Positions 52,974 through 61,776 of a stretch of 64,000 nt of DNA are shown one piece after another. This DNA is from JAHBTB01 sp964451255. GTDB lineage: Bacteria; Armatimonadota; Fimbriimonadia; Fimbriimonadales; Fimbriimonadaceae. A model generated the notes under the pieces. It did not search any database, had not been told where the DNA came from, and worked only from the letters and a program-made list of their open reading frames with translations. The DNA lies in NCBI GenBank assembly GCA_964451255.1, contig CAYVHL010000010.1, forward strand, positions 3,047 to 67,046. The letters are read 5' to 3'. Position numbers and translations under genes: made by a program. Position 1 is the first letter of the stretch, and each line of letters opens with the position of its first letter.

Positions 52974-54248
52974 ATGCCGATTTTTGAGTATCAGGCGGTT
53001 GACACCGAGGGCCGGACGCACCGGGGCACCGTCTTGGGGGCAGATTTCGAGGCGGCCTCACGGCAATTGCGCGAACAAGGGCTGCAGGTGCGGGGGTTGT
53101 CCGAGGCCGTAAATGATCTGGGAGGGACGTCGGTCGCCGGATCGAACGCGGCGGAGACCGCCCGGACCAGCGATCCGAGACCCGCACCGCCGACAGAGGC
53201 GCGCACCTATTTGGAGACCAACGTGGTCGGGGCGTTGGTCGGCGGCGTCGCCCTATCCAACCTGCACTTCTTTTTCCGCCAGTTGGGGACGATGCTCAAG
53301 GCCGGTATCAACCCAGTGGAAGCGTTGGAGACGCTGGCGCTCCAAACACACAGCCCCAAACTCAAGAGGGTGGTCATGGAGACCCGAGACCACGTCTTGG
53401 CCGGACGGCCGTTGACGGCGGGGTTCCAGCGGTATCCGGAGGTCTTCTCACCCTTGATGGTCAGTATGTTGAGGGTCGGGGAAGAAGGCGGTTTTCTTTC
53501 CGACCAATGCACGCTGCTCAGCGATTACATCCAGCGGGATATCGAGTTGCGCAACCTGATCCGACGCGAGACTTTCTATCCGAAGGCAGTCATCGTCGGC
53601 TCGGCGATCATCATCCTGGGGGCGAACGCGGTCATCGCGGCGGCCGCTCCGGGCAAGAGCGGTATCGCCGCGCCTTGGGCCATCTGGGCCGGCATCCTGA
53701 TTCTCGTGGCGGGGGGTTTCCTGTTCAAGAAGTTCGTCCTGCCCAACCCGGCGGTGCGGTATAGCTGGGACACGTTCGTCAACAGTCTGCCCTGGTTCGG
53801 GAAGATGAACCACGGGTTTGCGATGGCGAAGTTCGGCAGGGCGTTCGGCGCCCTCTATCGAGGTGGCGTGCCGACGGCCAAGGCGTTGAAATTGGGGGCG
53901 GATTCCTGCGGCAACGAGGCGGTGCGCCACAAGATCTACCAGGCGGCTGGAAAGTTGGAGGGCGGCATGGGGATCACGGAGACGTTCGTCTCCACCGGTG
54001 CGTTCAGCCCCATCGTCCTCAACATGGTCAAGACCGGCGAGGTCACCGGCAACCTGGACGAGATGTTGGTCAAGACAAGCGAGTTCTATGAGGACGAGGG
54101 ACAGACGAAGGCGCGTCAGTCGGCGATGCTCCTCGGGATTCTGGCCCTCGTGTTCGTCGGGGTCTACGTGGGGTACGTGGTCGTCTCCTTCTACAGCGGG
54201 TTCGGAGCCGGGGTCCAGCAACAGATCGACCAAGCCAACGCGCCATGA
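52974..54248 (+). CDS. pilC: Type II secretion/type IV pilus inner membrane protein, PilC/GspF family, copy 2
   Basis: The 424-aa protein begins MPIFEYQAVDTEGRTHRG, as PilC does, followed by two T2SSF modules. The first has FFRQLGTMLKAGINPVEALE and SPLMVSMLRVGEEGGFLSDQ, the second FGRAFGALYRGGVPTAKALK and SPIVLNMVKTGEVTGNLDEM. Membrane helices are visible at about 200-220, 225-245 and 395-415. It is closer to typical PilC than copy 1, whose second module has drifted. The two lie 3 bp apart. Its stop overlaps the DnaJ-like gene. Confidence 0.92.
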   Translation: MPIFEYQAVDTEGRTHRGTVLGADFEAASRQLREQGLQVRGLSEAVNDLGGTSVAGSNAAETARTSDPRPAPPTEARTYLETNVVGALVGGVALSNLHFFFRQLGTMLKAGINPVEALETLALQTHSPKLKRVVMETRDHVLAGRPLTAGFQRYPEVFSPLMVSMLRVGEEGGFLSDQCTLLSDYIQRDIELRNLIRRETFYPKAVIVGSAIIILGANAVIAAAAPGKSGIAAPWAIWAGILILVAGGFLFKKFVLPNPAVRYSWDTFVNSLPWFGKMNHGFAMAKFGRAFGALYRGGVPTAKALKLGADSCGNEAVRHKIYQAAGKLEGGMGITETFVSTGAFSPIVLNMVKTGEVTGNLDEMLVKTSEFYEDEGQTKARQSAMLLGILALVFVGVYVGYVVVSFYSGFGAGVQQQIDQANAP

Positions 54249-55399
54249 CACCGGACCATTACTCGGCCTTGGGACTCGAGCGGTTTGCCGACGCTTGGGC
54301 GGTCAAGACCGCATTCCGTCGGCTGGCCAAGGAACTGCACCCTGACCTGAATCCCTCTCCTGACGCACAGGAGCGGTTCATGCGGGTCAGAGAGGCGTAT
54401 GAGACTTTGGGCGACCCACAGCGTAAGTCGGAGTACGACAAGGAACTGAGATCGCGGGAAGAGACCGATCGCCGCAAGCGTGCCGAAGAGACGGCGCGTT
54501 CGACCTGGCAAGCCCCTCGTAGCGAGGTGCGAGACCCGCGTGGGGCAAAGCAGGTGAAACCAAAGCCTCAGGCACGGGCAAAGACGTCCGGCCCCGCTCC
54601 GCGCTATCGCCGTCCCGAAGGCAATTTCGACGCAGGGAAGCTCGCCTCACTCCTAAGAGCGCATAAATATGCAGAAGCGGACATGGTGGCGGAGCGCATC
54701 TTGCGCGGCAACCCTCACGAGGCGGCGGCCTACGCGGCCATCGCCGACGTGGCCCGTTACCGAGGCGACCTGGAGAGGTCGGCCAGGTACTACGCCTACG
54801 CGGCCCAGTTCGACCCGAACAACCCTGTGTTTGAGCGGAAGTACCTGGAGGTCGTCGACCTGCAGGCCCAGAACGACCTGAGGGAAATGGCCGACTTGAA
54901 CCGTCGGCCCGTCTACGCGTCGGTCGCCGCGACGGCGGCGGTCGGGTTGTTCCTCCTGTTCGCGCCGCCGTCGGCCATGGTCGGGCTCGGCCCCATGGCG
55001 GTCGGCCTGGGGCACGTGGTGGCGTTGTTGGTCGTCGGCACCGTCACGGGCTCGGCTCTGGCGGCTGCCGGTCTGCTGGACCGGCTCGAGACGCTTGGGT
55101 CAGCGACCGGGTCGCGCGTGTCGCCACCAGTCGCGCTGGGTCTCATCAGTCTCGTCTGCTACTGGGCCGCCCTTGCCGCGTACTGGGTCGTCGGGGCAGG
55201 ACAACGGGCCTTCAATCCGTCACTGTCGCGCCTGTTCGCGGGCGCGACGGCGGCTCTGGGCGTCATGGTGGCGTTCTCGTGGGCCCGCGACGGAGCGGCG
55301 GCGGGCCAGGTGTTCTTGCTAGGCGGGAACGTGCTGTATCCGTCCGCGCTGGTCGGTTGGGGGCTGGCGGACGTCTTCCGTGGACTGCGAGGCGCCTGA
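54245..55399 (+). CDS. DnaJ-domain protein with TPR-like region and membrane helices
   Basis: The 384-aa protein has an N-terminal J domain (about 4-60) with the HPD motif at 32-34 and AYETLGDPQRKSEYD. A charged linker and helical repeats (about 115-210, YAEADMVAERILRGNPHEAA) follow, then about five hydrophobic helices from residue 222. A J domain on a membrane protein suggests it recruits DnaK to the membrane, perhaps for pilus or secretion proteins encoded just upstream. That is context inference. The start overlaps the pilC stop by 4 nt. Confidence 0.82.
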   Translation: MTPDHYSALGLERFADAWAVKTAFRRLAKELHPDLNPSPDAQERFMRVREAYETLGDPQRKSEYDKELRSREETDRRKRAEETARSTWQAPRSEVRDPRGAKQVKPKPQARAKTSGPAPRYRRPEGNFDAGKLASLLRAHKYAEADMVAERILRGNPHEAAAYAAIADVARYRGDLERSARYYAYAAQFDPNNPVFERKYLEVVDLQAQNDLREMADLNRRPVYASVAATAAVGLFLLFAPPSAMVGLGPMAVGLGHVVALLVVGTVTGSALAAAGLLDRLETLGSATGSRVSPPVALGLISLVCYWAALAAYWVVGAGQRAFNPSLSRLFAGATAALGVMVAFSWARDGAAAGQVFLLGGNVLYPSALVGWGLADVFRGLRGA

Positions 55400-55473
55400 G
55401 GCGATCCCTTCTTTGGTCGGGGGTCACGGACAGGGGCTCTGGTGGCCGCCACCGGTACAATCCAACCTTCCCC

Positions 55474-57396
55474 ATGTCGCGCCGCTTCACAATCATGACT
55501 GCGATCCCGTATGTCAACGGCATGTTGCACATCGGCAACTCGCTGACGACGCTTTCCGGCGACGTCACGGCGCGGTACCACAGGATGCTCGGCGAGGACG
55601 TGTGGTTCCAAGTCGGAACGGACGAGAACGGAATCAAGATCAAGGAGGCAGCCGAGAAACTCGGGGAAGACCCCCACAAGTTCGTCGAAAAGATCACGGG
55701 ACGGATCGTCGATGTCTTCCGATTTCTCAAGATCAGTAGCGACGACCTGGTGCGCACGACCGAACCGAGGCACGTGCGGGCGAGCCAAGAGTTGTTCCGT
55801 AGGCTCCAAGCGGACGGCCACATTTACACCGGCACGTACGAAGGTTGGTACGACGTCACGACGGAGACCTACTTCAAAGAAGAGGACCTCGTCGACGGCA
55901 AGTCGCCGGACGGGAACGAGGTCCGCTGGATCAGCGAGCAAAACTACTTTTTTCGCCTCAGCGCGTTCCAAGACCGCTTGGTTGAAGCCTATGGCACCGG
56001 CAAGATCAAGGTGGTGCCCGAGGCCCGGCAAAACGAGGTCCTCAGCTTTATCAACCAAGGGTTGCGCGACGTCTGCATCTCTAGGTCGAACATCGGCTGG
56101 GGCATCCCGGTGCCGGGAGACGACAGCCAAGTCATCTACGTCTGGTTCGACGCGCTCATCAACTACATCACCAGTTGCGGATGGCCGGAAGGGGACTGGG
56201 AGCCGAAGTGGCCGGCGGACGTCCAGTGGCTTGGGAAGGACATCCTCACCCGGTTCCATGCGACCCTGTGGCCCGCCATGCTGATGGGGATCGGGTTGGA
56301 GCCTCCGAGGGTCGTCGCCGCCCACGCCTGGGTGCTGTTCGGCGGGGAGAAGATTTCCAAGTCAAAGGGGACGGCGGTCGAGCCGACGCCTCTGGTCGAC
56401 GAGTTCTCCGAGCGAGCGGGGATCAGCAAAGAACTGGCCGTCGACGCGCTGCGGTATTGGCTCGTTGCAACCATGGGGTTCGAGAACGACTCCACGTTCA
56501 CCTACGACGAGTTTGACCGCCGCTACAACTCCGACTTGGCGAACGACCTGGGCAACGCCTTGAACCGGACCCTGTCGATGGCTCACAAGTTTGTCGGAGG
56601 CGTTGTGCCCGACGCGCCACTAGAAAGCGACGTGGTCGAGGCGGTCGCGGCGGCCAAGGGCGAGTATGAGCGCGCGATGGCGGGGTACCGTTTGGAGCAG
56701 GCGGCCGAGGCGGCGATCGGGCTGATCCGCTTCCTGAACAAGTACATCGACACGCGGGCACCGTGGGCTCTTGCCAAGACGGGTGACGCCTCGCTCGGAT
56801 CCGTGGTCCGCTCCATGCTTGCGTGTGTGCGGACGGCCGAGGGGATGGTCCGGCCGATCATGCCCGACGCTGCCGACGCCATCGCGGCCCAACTTGGTTC
56901 AGCCCCGACCCTGTCTTGGGACTCGGTGGGGGTGGGGTCCTTGCCGCCAGGAACCCAATTGGGGCAGCCCGTGCCGATCTTCCCGAGGTTGGAGGCGAAG
57001 CCTGCCGCCCCTGCCGCGCCCAAGCCCGCCAAAGAAGCCAAGGAGAACAAGAAACCGATGGAAGCACCAACCCAGATCGAGTTCGCAGAGTTCATGAAGG
57101 TCCAACTCCGCGTCGCCCGGATCATCGAGGCCGAACCCGTCGAGGGAAGCGAGAAGCTTATGAAGCTCCAGGTGAGGATCGGTGACGAACCGCGCCAGAT
57201 CATCGCCGGGATAAAGAAGAAGTATGCCGCCGAAGACCTGATAGGGCGTCAGATCATCGTCGTGGCGAACCTGAAACCGGCCAAGCTGATGGGGCTCGAA
57301 TCACAAGGAATGCTACTGGCCGCGGACGACACAGACGGTAGTGCGATCATCCTCCAGCCTGAGCACGAAGCCCCCGACGGCGCGAACGTCCACTAG
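55474..57396 (+). CDS. metG: Methionyl-tRNA synthetase with C-terminal tRNA-binding domain
   Basis: MetRS charges tRNA-Met. The 640-aa protein has the HIGH-type motif PYVNGMLHIGNS (about 11-22) and the KMSKS-type loop EKISKSKG (about 293-300). The anticodon-binding domain follows, and a C-terminal OB-fold (about 540-640, EFMKVQLRVARIIEAEPV). The knuckle region lacks the Cys set of zinc-type enzymes. The ATG at 55474 is chosen from homology. A TACAAT box at 55456-55461 gives a leader of only a few nt. Confidence 0.97.
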   Translation: MSRRFTIMTAIPYVNGMLHIGNSLTTLSGDVTARYHRMLGEDVWFQVGTDENGIKIKEAAEKLGEDPHKFVEKITGRIVDVFRFLKISSDDLVRTTEPRHVRASQELFRRLQADGHIYTGTYEGWYDVTTETYFKEEDLVDGKSPDGNEVRWISEQNYFFRLSAFQDRLVEAYGTGKIKVVPEARQNEVLSFINQGLRDVCISRSNIGWGIPVPGDDSQVIYVWFDALINYITSCGWPEGDWEPKWPADVQWLGKDILTRFHATLWPAMLMGIGLEPPRVVAAHAWVLFGGEKISKSKGTAVEPTPLVDEFSERAGISKELAVDALRYWLVATMGFENDSTFTYDEFDRRYNSDLANDLGNALNRTLSMAHKFVGGVVPDAPLESDVVEAVAAAKGEYERAMAGYRLEQAAEAAIGLIRFLNKYIDTRAPWALAKTGDASLGSVVRSMLACVRTAEGMVRPIMPDAADAIAAQLGSAPTLSWDSVGVGSLPPGTQLGQPVPIFPRLEAKPAAPAAPKPAKEAKENKKPMEAPTQIEFAEFMKVQLRVARIIEAEPVEGSEKLMKLQVRIGDEPRQIIAGIKKKYAAEDLIGRQIIVVANLKPAKLMGLESQGMLLAADDTDGSAIILQPEHEAPDGANVH

Positions 57397-57407
57397 CCCC
57401 AAGCCGA

Positions 57408-57749
57408 CTACCGGAATGCGTCTTTGTAGTGCTTGATCCCGGTCGGGCTGACTCCGACCAGGTCATAGCGTGCGGCGACCTCAGGCGTGCCCGTGCTCTC
57501 AAAATACTCGGCTACCGCTTGTTGGAAGCGGTCGATCTTCATGCTGGTGACCGAGTCCTCCGGCAACTCAAAGAAGCCCGACCGCATCTTCACCTCGACG
57601 AACACGAGCGTGTCGCCGTCCATGGCGACGATGTCGATCTCGCCGTGCCGGGCCTTGTAGCGGCGGGTCAGAAGGGTGTATCCCTTGCCGAGCAAGTATG
57701 CAGCGGCCTGGTCTTCCGCTTGGGTGCCTATATGTCGAGCATGAGGCAT
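57408..57749 (-). CDS. yraN: UPF0102 (YraN) family protein
   Basis: The 113-aa protein belongs to a family with a restriction-endonuclease-like fold: HGEIDIVAMDGDTLVFVEVK carries the conserved Glu, Asp, Glu and Lys. The biological role is unsettled. The ATG at 57749 matches the family N-terminus (HIGTQAEDQAAAYLL). It overlaps the end of rnhB by 22 bp, a common pairing. Confidence 0.93.
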   Translation of the reverse strand: MPHARHIGTQAEDQAAAYLLGKGYTLLTRRYKARHGEIDIVAMDGDTLVFVEVKMRSGFFELPEDSVTSMKIDRFQQAVAEYFESTGTPEVAARYDLVGVSPTGIKHYKDAFR

Positions 57750-58339
57750 GGCTGGTTCAACATCGACTTTACCGGTTCGAAGCTCCTTCTGTGTATGGGA
57801 CACGGCCCCAGGCGGGCGATCGCCTCAAGATGAGATGGGGCGGCATAGCCGAAGTGGGACTCGAAGCCGTATCCCGGGTGGTCGTCGGCGGCCGCCGCCA
57901 TCCATCGGTCTCGAGTCACTTTGGCGAGGATTGACGCGGCGGCGATGGCGGCGTCGCGCGAGTCGCCTTTCACCCAGGCCTCGCACCGACAACAAACGCC
58001 GAGGGGCAAGGTGTTGCCGTCGACACGAGCCTCTTGGGGCCGCTGGCGCAAGTTGTTCAGGCAACGGGTCATCCCGGCCAGGGTGGCGTGGAGGATGTTG
58101 AGCCGGTCGATCTCTTCGACCGACACGGTTTCGATCCAGTAGGCGGCCTCATCCGTGATCCTTGCGAAAGCTTCTTCCCTTTGGGAGCGACTGAGGGACT
58201 TGCTGTCGTCGATGCCGGCCGAGTCCCACCCCTCGGGCAAGACGACGGCGGCGACTACCACCGGTCCGGCCAAGGGGCCACGGCCCGCCTCGTCCACGCC
58301 CGCCACACCGGGTCTAAAGGGTAGCCGGGTGACCTTCAA
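57728..58339 (-). CDS. rnhB: Ribonuclease HII
   Basis: RNase HII cleaves RNA in RNA-DNA hybrids and removes single ribonucleotides. The 203-aa protein has GVDEAGRGPLAGPVVVAAVV (about 14-33) and IDDSKSLSRSQREEAF (about 43-58) and AAASILAKVTRDRWM (about 133-147), as in family members. The TTG start at 58339 overlaps the previous stop by 4 nt. The C-terminal GYAAPSHLEAIARLGPCPIHRRSF is typical. Confidence 0.96.
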   Translation of the reverse strand: MKVTRLPFRPGVAGVDEAGRGPLAGPVVVAAVVLPEGWDSAGIDDSKSLSRSQREEAFARITDEAAYWIETVSVEEIDRLNILHATLAGMTRCLNNLRQRPQEARVDGNTLPLGVCCRCEAWVKGDSRDAAIAAASILAKVTRDRWMAAAADDHPGYGFESHFGYAAPSHLEAIARLGPCPIHRRSFEPVKSMLNQPCLMLDI

Positions 58340-58851
58340 CGGAAGATGACCCGGGCCTTGTCGTCCAGCTTGTAGGTTGTCTCGCGGGTGTTCGTCGCGC
58401 CGTCAGAGGCCGTACTTACGGCGTGGACGAGATACCCGCCGTCCTTTTGCACCGTTATCGACCCGGCCACCTTGGTGACCCCGCCCGCTTCCCCGACGAC
58501 AGCCTCTTCCGTCACAACCTTGCCCTCCTTGAACTCCACCGTGCCGACAGTCATGAACGAGGCGGTGGTGAAGTAGTGGTACGTGACCGCCTTCTTCTGC
58601 GGATCCCACCGGAAGACCGTCTCGCCGCCATAGGCGCCGTCGTTGATCGAGTGGGCCATACGGACGGCTTGGCCGTTGAGTATGCGATCCCACCGGGCGA
58701 CGTCTACGAGCGGGTTTTCAGGCGTGCTGTTCTTGAACACCCCCTTGTACGTCTTGCCGAGCAACGGTCTCAGCGGCTCCAGATGGGGATCGAGCGCTTC
58801 TTTCGGGCCGACCTGGGCGGCGGCGACGATGACGAGCGGAAGCCAGACCAT
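58336..58851 (-). CDS. Secreted DUF1579-like protein
   Basis: The 171-aa protein has a signal peptide (MVWLPLVIVAAAQVG). The mature part begins HLEPLRPLLGKTYKGVF and is beta-rich (DVARWDRILNGQAVRM, GGETVFRWDPQKKAVTYHYF), like lipocalin-type DUF1579 proteins. The ATG at 58851 is chosen because the signal peptide starts there. CATAGT ends 6 nt upstream and could be a leaderless -10 box. A longer frame upstream would run through tRNA-His and is unlikely. Confidence 0.75.
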   Translation of the reverse strand: MVWLPLVIVAAAQVGPKEALDPHLEPLRPLLGKTYKGVFKNSTPENPLVDVARWDRILNGQAVRMAHSINDGAYGGETVFRWDPQKKAVTYHYFTTASFMTVGTVEFKEGKVVTEEAVVGEAGGVTKVAGSITVQKDGGYLVHAVSTASDGATNTRETTYKLDDKARVIFR

Positions 58852-58898
58852 AGGCCAACTATGGCACAGCCGGGCCGGTAAGAATGCCTGGAGGAGAA

Positions 58899-58975
58899 TG
58901 GGGCGGAATATGGGTCTTGAACCCACGACCTCCTGAGCCACAGTCAGGCGCTCTAACCCCTGAGCTAATTCCGCC
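58899..58975 (-). tRNA. tRNA-His (anticodon GTG), CCA encoded
   Basis: On the minus strand the gene has acceptor GCGGAAT/ATTCCGC, an encoded G at -1 and C73 as discriminator (the histidine identity pair), and D stem GCTC/GAGC. The anticodon stem is CCTGA/TCAGG with loop CTGTGGC, anticodon GTG. The T arm is GTGGG-TTCAAGA-CCCAT and CCA is encoded. Confidence 0.95.
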
Positions 58976-59003
58976 GCGCGAGCCTACGATTATACCGCCG
59001 GGC

Positions 59004-59120
59004 CTATTTGGACTGGGCCGGTGCCTCCTCCGGCTTCACAGTGCTGTGCTCGGAGACCAGGTCGCATGCGGCCAAGGCGAGAACCGCCAAAGCGACAAAG
59101 AGAACCGCGAACCTTCTCAT
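59004..59120 (-). CDS. Small lipoprotein, 38 aa
   Basis: A short frame below the usual length cut-off encodes MRRFAVLFVALAVLALAAC, a lipoprotein signal with lipobox LAAC (Cys19), followed by 19 polar residues (DLVSEHSTVKPEEAPAQSK). The start at 59120 has only TTAGG upstream. It lies between tRNA-His and uvrA. The signal-like pattern and basic N-terminus make it more likely than chance, but expression is unproven. Confidence 0.6.
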   Translation of the reverse strand: MRRFAVLFVALAVLALAACDLVSEHSTVKPEEAPAQSK

Positions 59121-59183
59121 CCTAATAACCAGTATGAGGAATTGTGCCCCTTATCAGATATAGACGTAAGTCTACCAGCATGG

Positions 59184-59189
59184 TATGAT
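59184..59189 (+). promoter_or_regulatory. Putative -10 box (TATGAT) for leaderless uvrA N-half
   Basis: TATGAT ends 6 nt before the GTG at 59196 and there is no Shine-Dalgarno between. The position also helps choose this start over upstream in-frame sequence. Confidence 0.5.
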
Positions 59190-59195
59190 CATCCC

Positions 59196-61172
59196 GTGGC
59201 CCAGGACAAGATCGTCGTCGTCGGTGCGAGGGAAAACAACCTCAAGAACATCACCGTCGAGATTCCTCGCGACAAGTTGGTCGTGATCACGGGCCTCAGC
59301 GGGAGCGGCAAGTCGAGCCTGGCGTTCCAAACCATCTACGCGGAGGGCCAGCGGCGGTACGTCGAGAGCCTGAGCGCGTATGCCAGGCAGTTCCTAGGGC
59401 AGATGGACAAGCCGGATGTGGACCACATCGAGGGCCTGTCCCCCGCGGTGAGCATCGACCAGAAGACGGCGAGCCGCAACCCACGGTCCACCGTCGGCAC
59501 CGTCACCGAGATCTACGACTACCTGCGGATCCTCTTTGCCCGTGTCGGTGTGCCCTATTCCCCCGCGACCGGCAAGCCGATCACCCGACAGTCGACCGAC
59601 GAGGTCGTCGACGCGGCAAAGTCCATGCCTGAAGGCGCCCGGCTCCAAATCTTGGCGCCGGTCGTCCGTGCCCGTAAAGGCGAGTACAAAAAGGAGCTGA
59701 AGGACATCCAAGCCGCCGGTTATGTCCGCGTGCGGGTGGACGGCGAAATGCACGAGGTCACCGACGACATTCCGATGGACCGGTACAAACAGCACACCAT
59801 CGAAGTCGTTGTCGACCGCTTGGTGATCAAGGAAGGCTTGGACCGTCGCCTCGCCGACTCCATCGAGACCGCTCTGAAGATGGGCAAAGGCCTTGTCACC
59901 CTAAGCCATCAGAAACCTGACCAAAAGGACGACACATGGCACGACGAGCTCTTCAGCGAGCACTACTCCTGTCCAGAATCAGGTTTCACCATGCCAGAGC
60001 TGGAACCGAGGATGTTCTCGTTCAACTCGCCTTTCGGTGCTTGTCCTGAATGCACGGGTCTCGGCACGAAGACGGAGTTTGACCCTGACCTGGTGGTTCC
60101 CGACCGGCGGAAGCCGATCCGCGACGGCGCCATCGCCCCGTTTGTCTATAAGAGCGGCGACGTCAAGGAGTGGTGGCCGCAGGTCTTGGACGGGGTGGGC
60201 CGAGCCGTTGGTTTCGACGCCTCGATGTCATTTGACCAATTGGATGAGAAGGGCCTCGACGCTGTGTTCAACGGCTTGCCGGAACCGGTCTCCGTCATCA
60301 CAAACTTCGGTCGGACGGAGCGGACGTTCACCAGCCAATGGGACGGCGTCTTGGCGGTCCTCCGCAAGAAGTTTGAACAGACGGAGAGCGAGTGGGTCAA
60401 GCGCGATCTGGAACAGTACATGCGGACCAAACCGTGCCCGGTCTGCAACGGACAGAGGCTGAAGCCGGAGACGCTCTGCGTCCGGATCGCCGGGAAGAAC
60501 ATCGCCCAGGTCACATGCATGTCCGTTTCGGAGGCGTTCGCCTTCTTCGACACGCTCCAACCAAAGCTCAACGCCAGGCAACGGGCCATCGGCGAGCGTG
60601 CGATCAAGGAGATCCTCGAAAGGCTTCGGTTCCTCAACAACGTGGGGCTGGCCTACCTGACGCTTGACCGGTCGGCCAACACCCTGGCGGGCGGGGAAGC
60701 CCAGCGCATCCGTCTGGCGACCCAAATCGGCAGCGGGCTCATGGGCTGCCTCTACGTGTTGGACGAGCCCAGCATCGGACTGCACCAGCGGGACAACCAC
60801 AAGCTGATCGAGACCCTGCTCAGGCTCCGCGACCTTGGCAACACGGTGATCGTCGTCGAGCACGACGAAGACACGATGCGGATGGCCGACTGGCTGATCG
60901 ACCTGGGCCCCGGTGCCGGGGAGCACGGAGGCGTGATCGTCAACGAAGGGACGCTCGTCGATTTCCTGCGCAAATCCTCACCGACTGCCGATTTCCTGAA
61001 CGGCAAGGAGGCGATCCCCGTGCCCAAACGACGCCGTCAACCCACTACGCCAGATCCCGTGGCAAGGAAGGGGTTCGCGGCCGTTTCGACCGACCTAAAC
61101 GGTGTCGACGGCCGCCAAGAAGCTACTCGCAAGCGCGCAGGCAAGGCCGCAAAGTCCGGTAGCCCAGCCTAG
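59196..61172 (+). CDS. uvrA: Excinuclease UvrA, separate N-terminal ABC half
   Basis: UvrA finds DNA damage and loads UvrB in nucleotide excision repair. This 658-aa protein covers only the first half of a normal about 940-aa UvrA. It has Walker A GLSGSGKS at 33-40, the UvrB-binding and insertion regions, CPVCNGQRLKPE (about 414-425), and ABC signature LAGGEAQRIRLATQI and DEPSIGLHQRDN from about 497. It ends after NGKEAIPVPKRRRQ with a 45-residue basic tail not found in UvrA. The second half starts 2.4 kb downstream. In the first zinc motif one Cys is Ser (SCPESGF). The GTG at 59196 fits family N-termini. Confidence 0.93.
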   Translation: MAQDKIVVVGARENNLKNITVEIPRDKLVVITGLSGSGKSSLAFQTIYAEGQRRYVESLSAYARQFLGQMDKPDVDHIEGLSPAVSIDQKTASRNPRSTVGTVTEIYDYLRILFARVGVPYSPATGKPITRQSTDEVVDAAKSMPEGARLQILAPVVRARKGEYKKELKDIQAAGYVRVRVDGEMHEVTDDIPMDRYKQHTIEVVVDRLVIKEGLDRRLADSIETALKMGKGLVTLSHQKPDQKDDTWHDELFSEHYSCPESGFTMPELEPRMFSFNSPFGACPECTGLGTKTEFDPDLVVPDRRKPIRDGAIAPFVYKSGDVKEWWPQVLDGVGRAVGFDASMSFDQLDEKGLDAVFNGLPEPVSVITNFGRTERTFTSQWDGVLAVLRKKFEQTESEWVKRDLEQYMRTKPCPVCNGQRLKPETLCVRIAGKNIAQVTCMSVSEAFAFFDTLQPKLNARQRAIGERAIKEILERLRFLNNVGLAYLTLDRSANTLAGGEAQRIRLATQIGSGLMGCLYVLDEPSIGLHQRDNHKLIETLLRLRDLGNTVIVVEHDEDTMRMADWLIDLGPGAGEHGGVIVNEGTLVDFLRKSSPTADFLNGKEAIPVPKRRRQPTTPDPVARKGFAAVSTDLNGVDGRQEATRKRAGKAAKSGSPA

Positions 61173-61633
61173 AACTTTTGGATTTTGACCGGCACGTACA
61201 GTTCGGTGACCCATTTTGACGTGTCCGCTTCCTGCTCGGGATCCGTCATGTAACGCTCCCAAAAGGCGCCGTCGGGTTGAAGCCCGAGACTCTCGATCTG
61301 CTTCCAAAGTTCGGCCCAAGACACTTGCAGACGACTAAAGTCGCCGTAATGCGTGCCCATAAACGCCTGGCAGGCAGGGAACTCGCGGACGGCGATGCCG
61401 TTGGTCGTGCTTTGGCTCCCCGCCGCGACCGGCACGACGCACTCAAACGTCGTGTTTGGGCCACATGCCTGATAGAACACACATGGCGCGTCGACCATCG
61501 GTGATTCAGGGGCCGAGTTCCAGATGAATCCGAACAGGCGTGGGATCTCTTGAGAAAGCGAGTCCTGAGGGCAGGTCGTTCCGGCAACAAAGGCGTTAAA
61601 CGCAGGATAATCGACGACCTGGAAGTCAGCCAT
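61169..61633 (-). CDS. GyrI-like small-molecule-binding protein (AraC effector-binding domain)
   Basis: The 154-aa protein has the GyrI-like layout: MADFQVVDYPAFNAFVAG at the start, a WNSAPESPM segment, and SWAELWKQIESLGLQPDGAF with EQEADTSKWVTELYVPVK at the end. Such domains bind drugs or metabolites and are found alone or in AraC-type activators. There is no DNA-binding domain. It converges with uvrA N, and their stop codons overlap. It may sense a compound for the sigma factor nearby, which is inference. Confidence 0.82.
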   Translation of the reverse strand: MADFQVVDYPAFNAFVAGTTCPQDSLSQEIPRLFGFIWNSAPESPMVDAPCVFYQACGPNTTFECVVPVAAGSQSTTNGIAVREFPACQAFMGTHYGDFSRLQVSWAELWKQIESLGLQPDGAFWERYMTDPEQEADTSKWVTELYVPVKIQKF

Positions 61634-61776
61634 AGTAGACGAGGAATATACAACGTTCAAGAATTGCTTTGCTTCCTCGACCCGCCTGACTGCCACTTTC
61701 ACAAACTTCTCAATTTTGGTCAACCAAAAGTCTCCATCGAGGGCTCATTGAGGTCGTGCTAGAGGAGGCAAGCGAA

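Noticed and set aside
58852..58941. Longer start for the DUF1579-like protein
   Set aside because: It would read through the tRNA-His gene and lose the signal peptide at the N-terminus.
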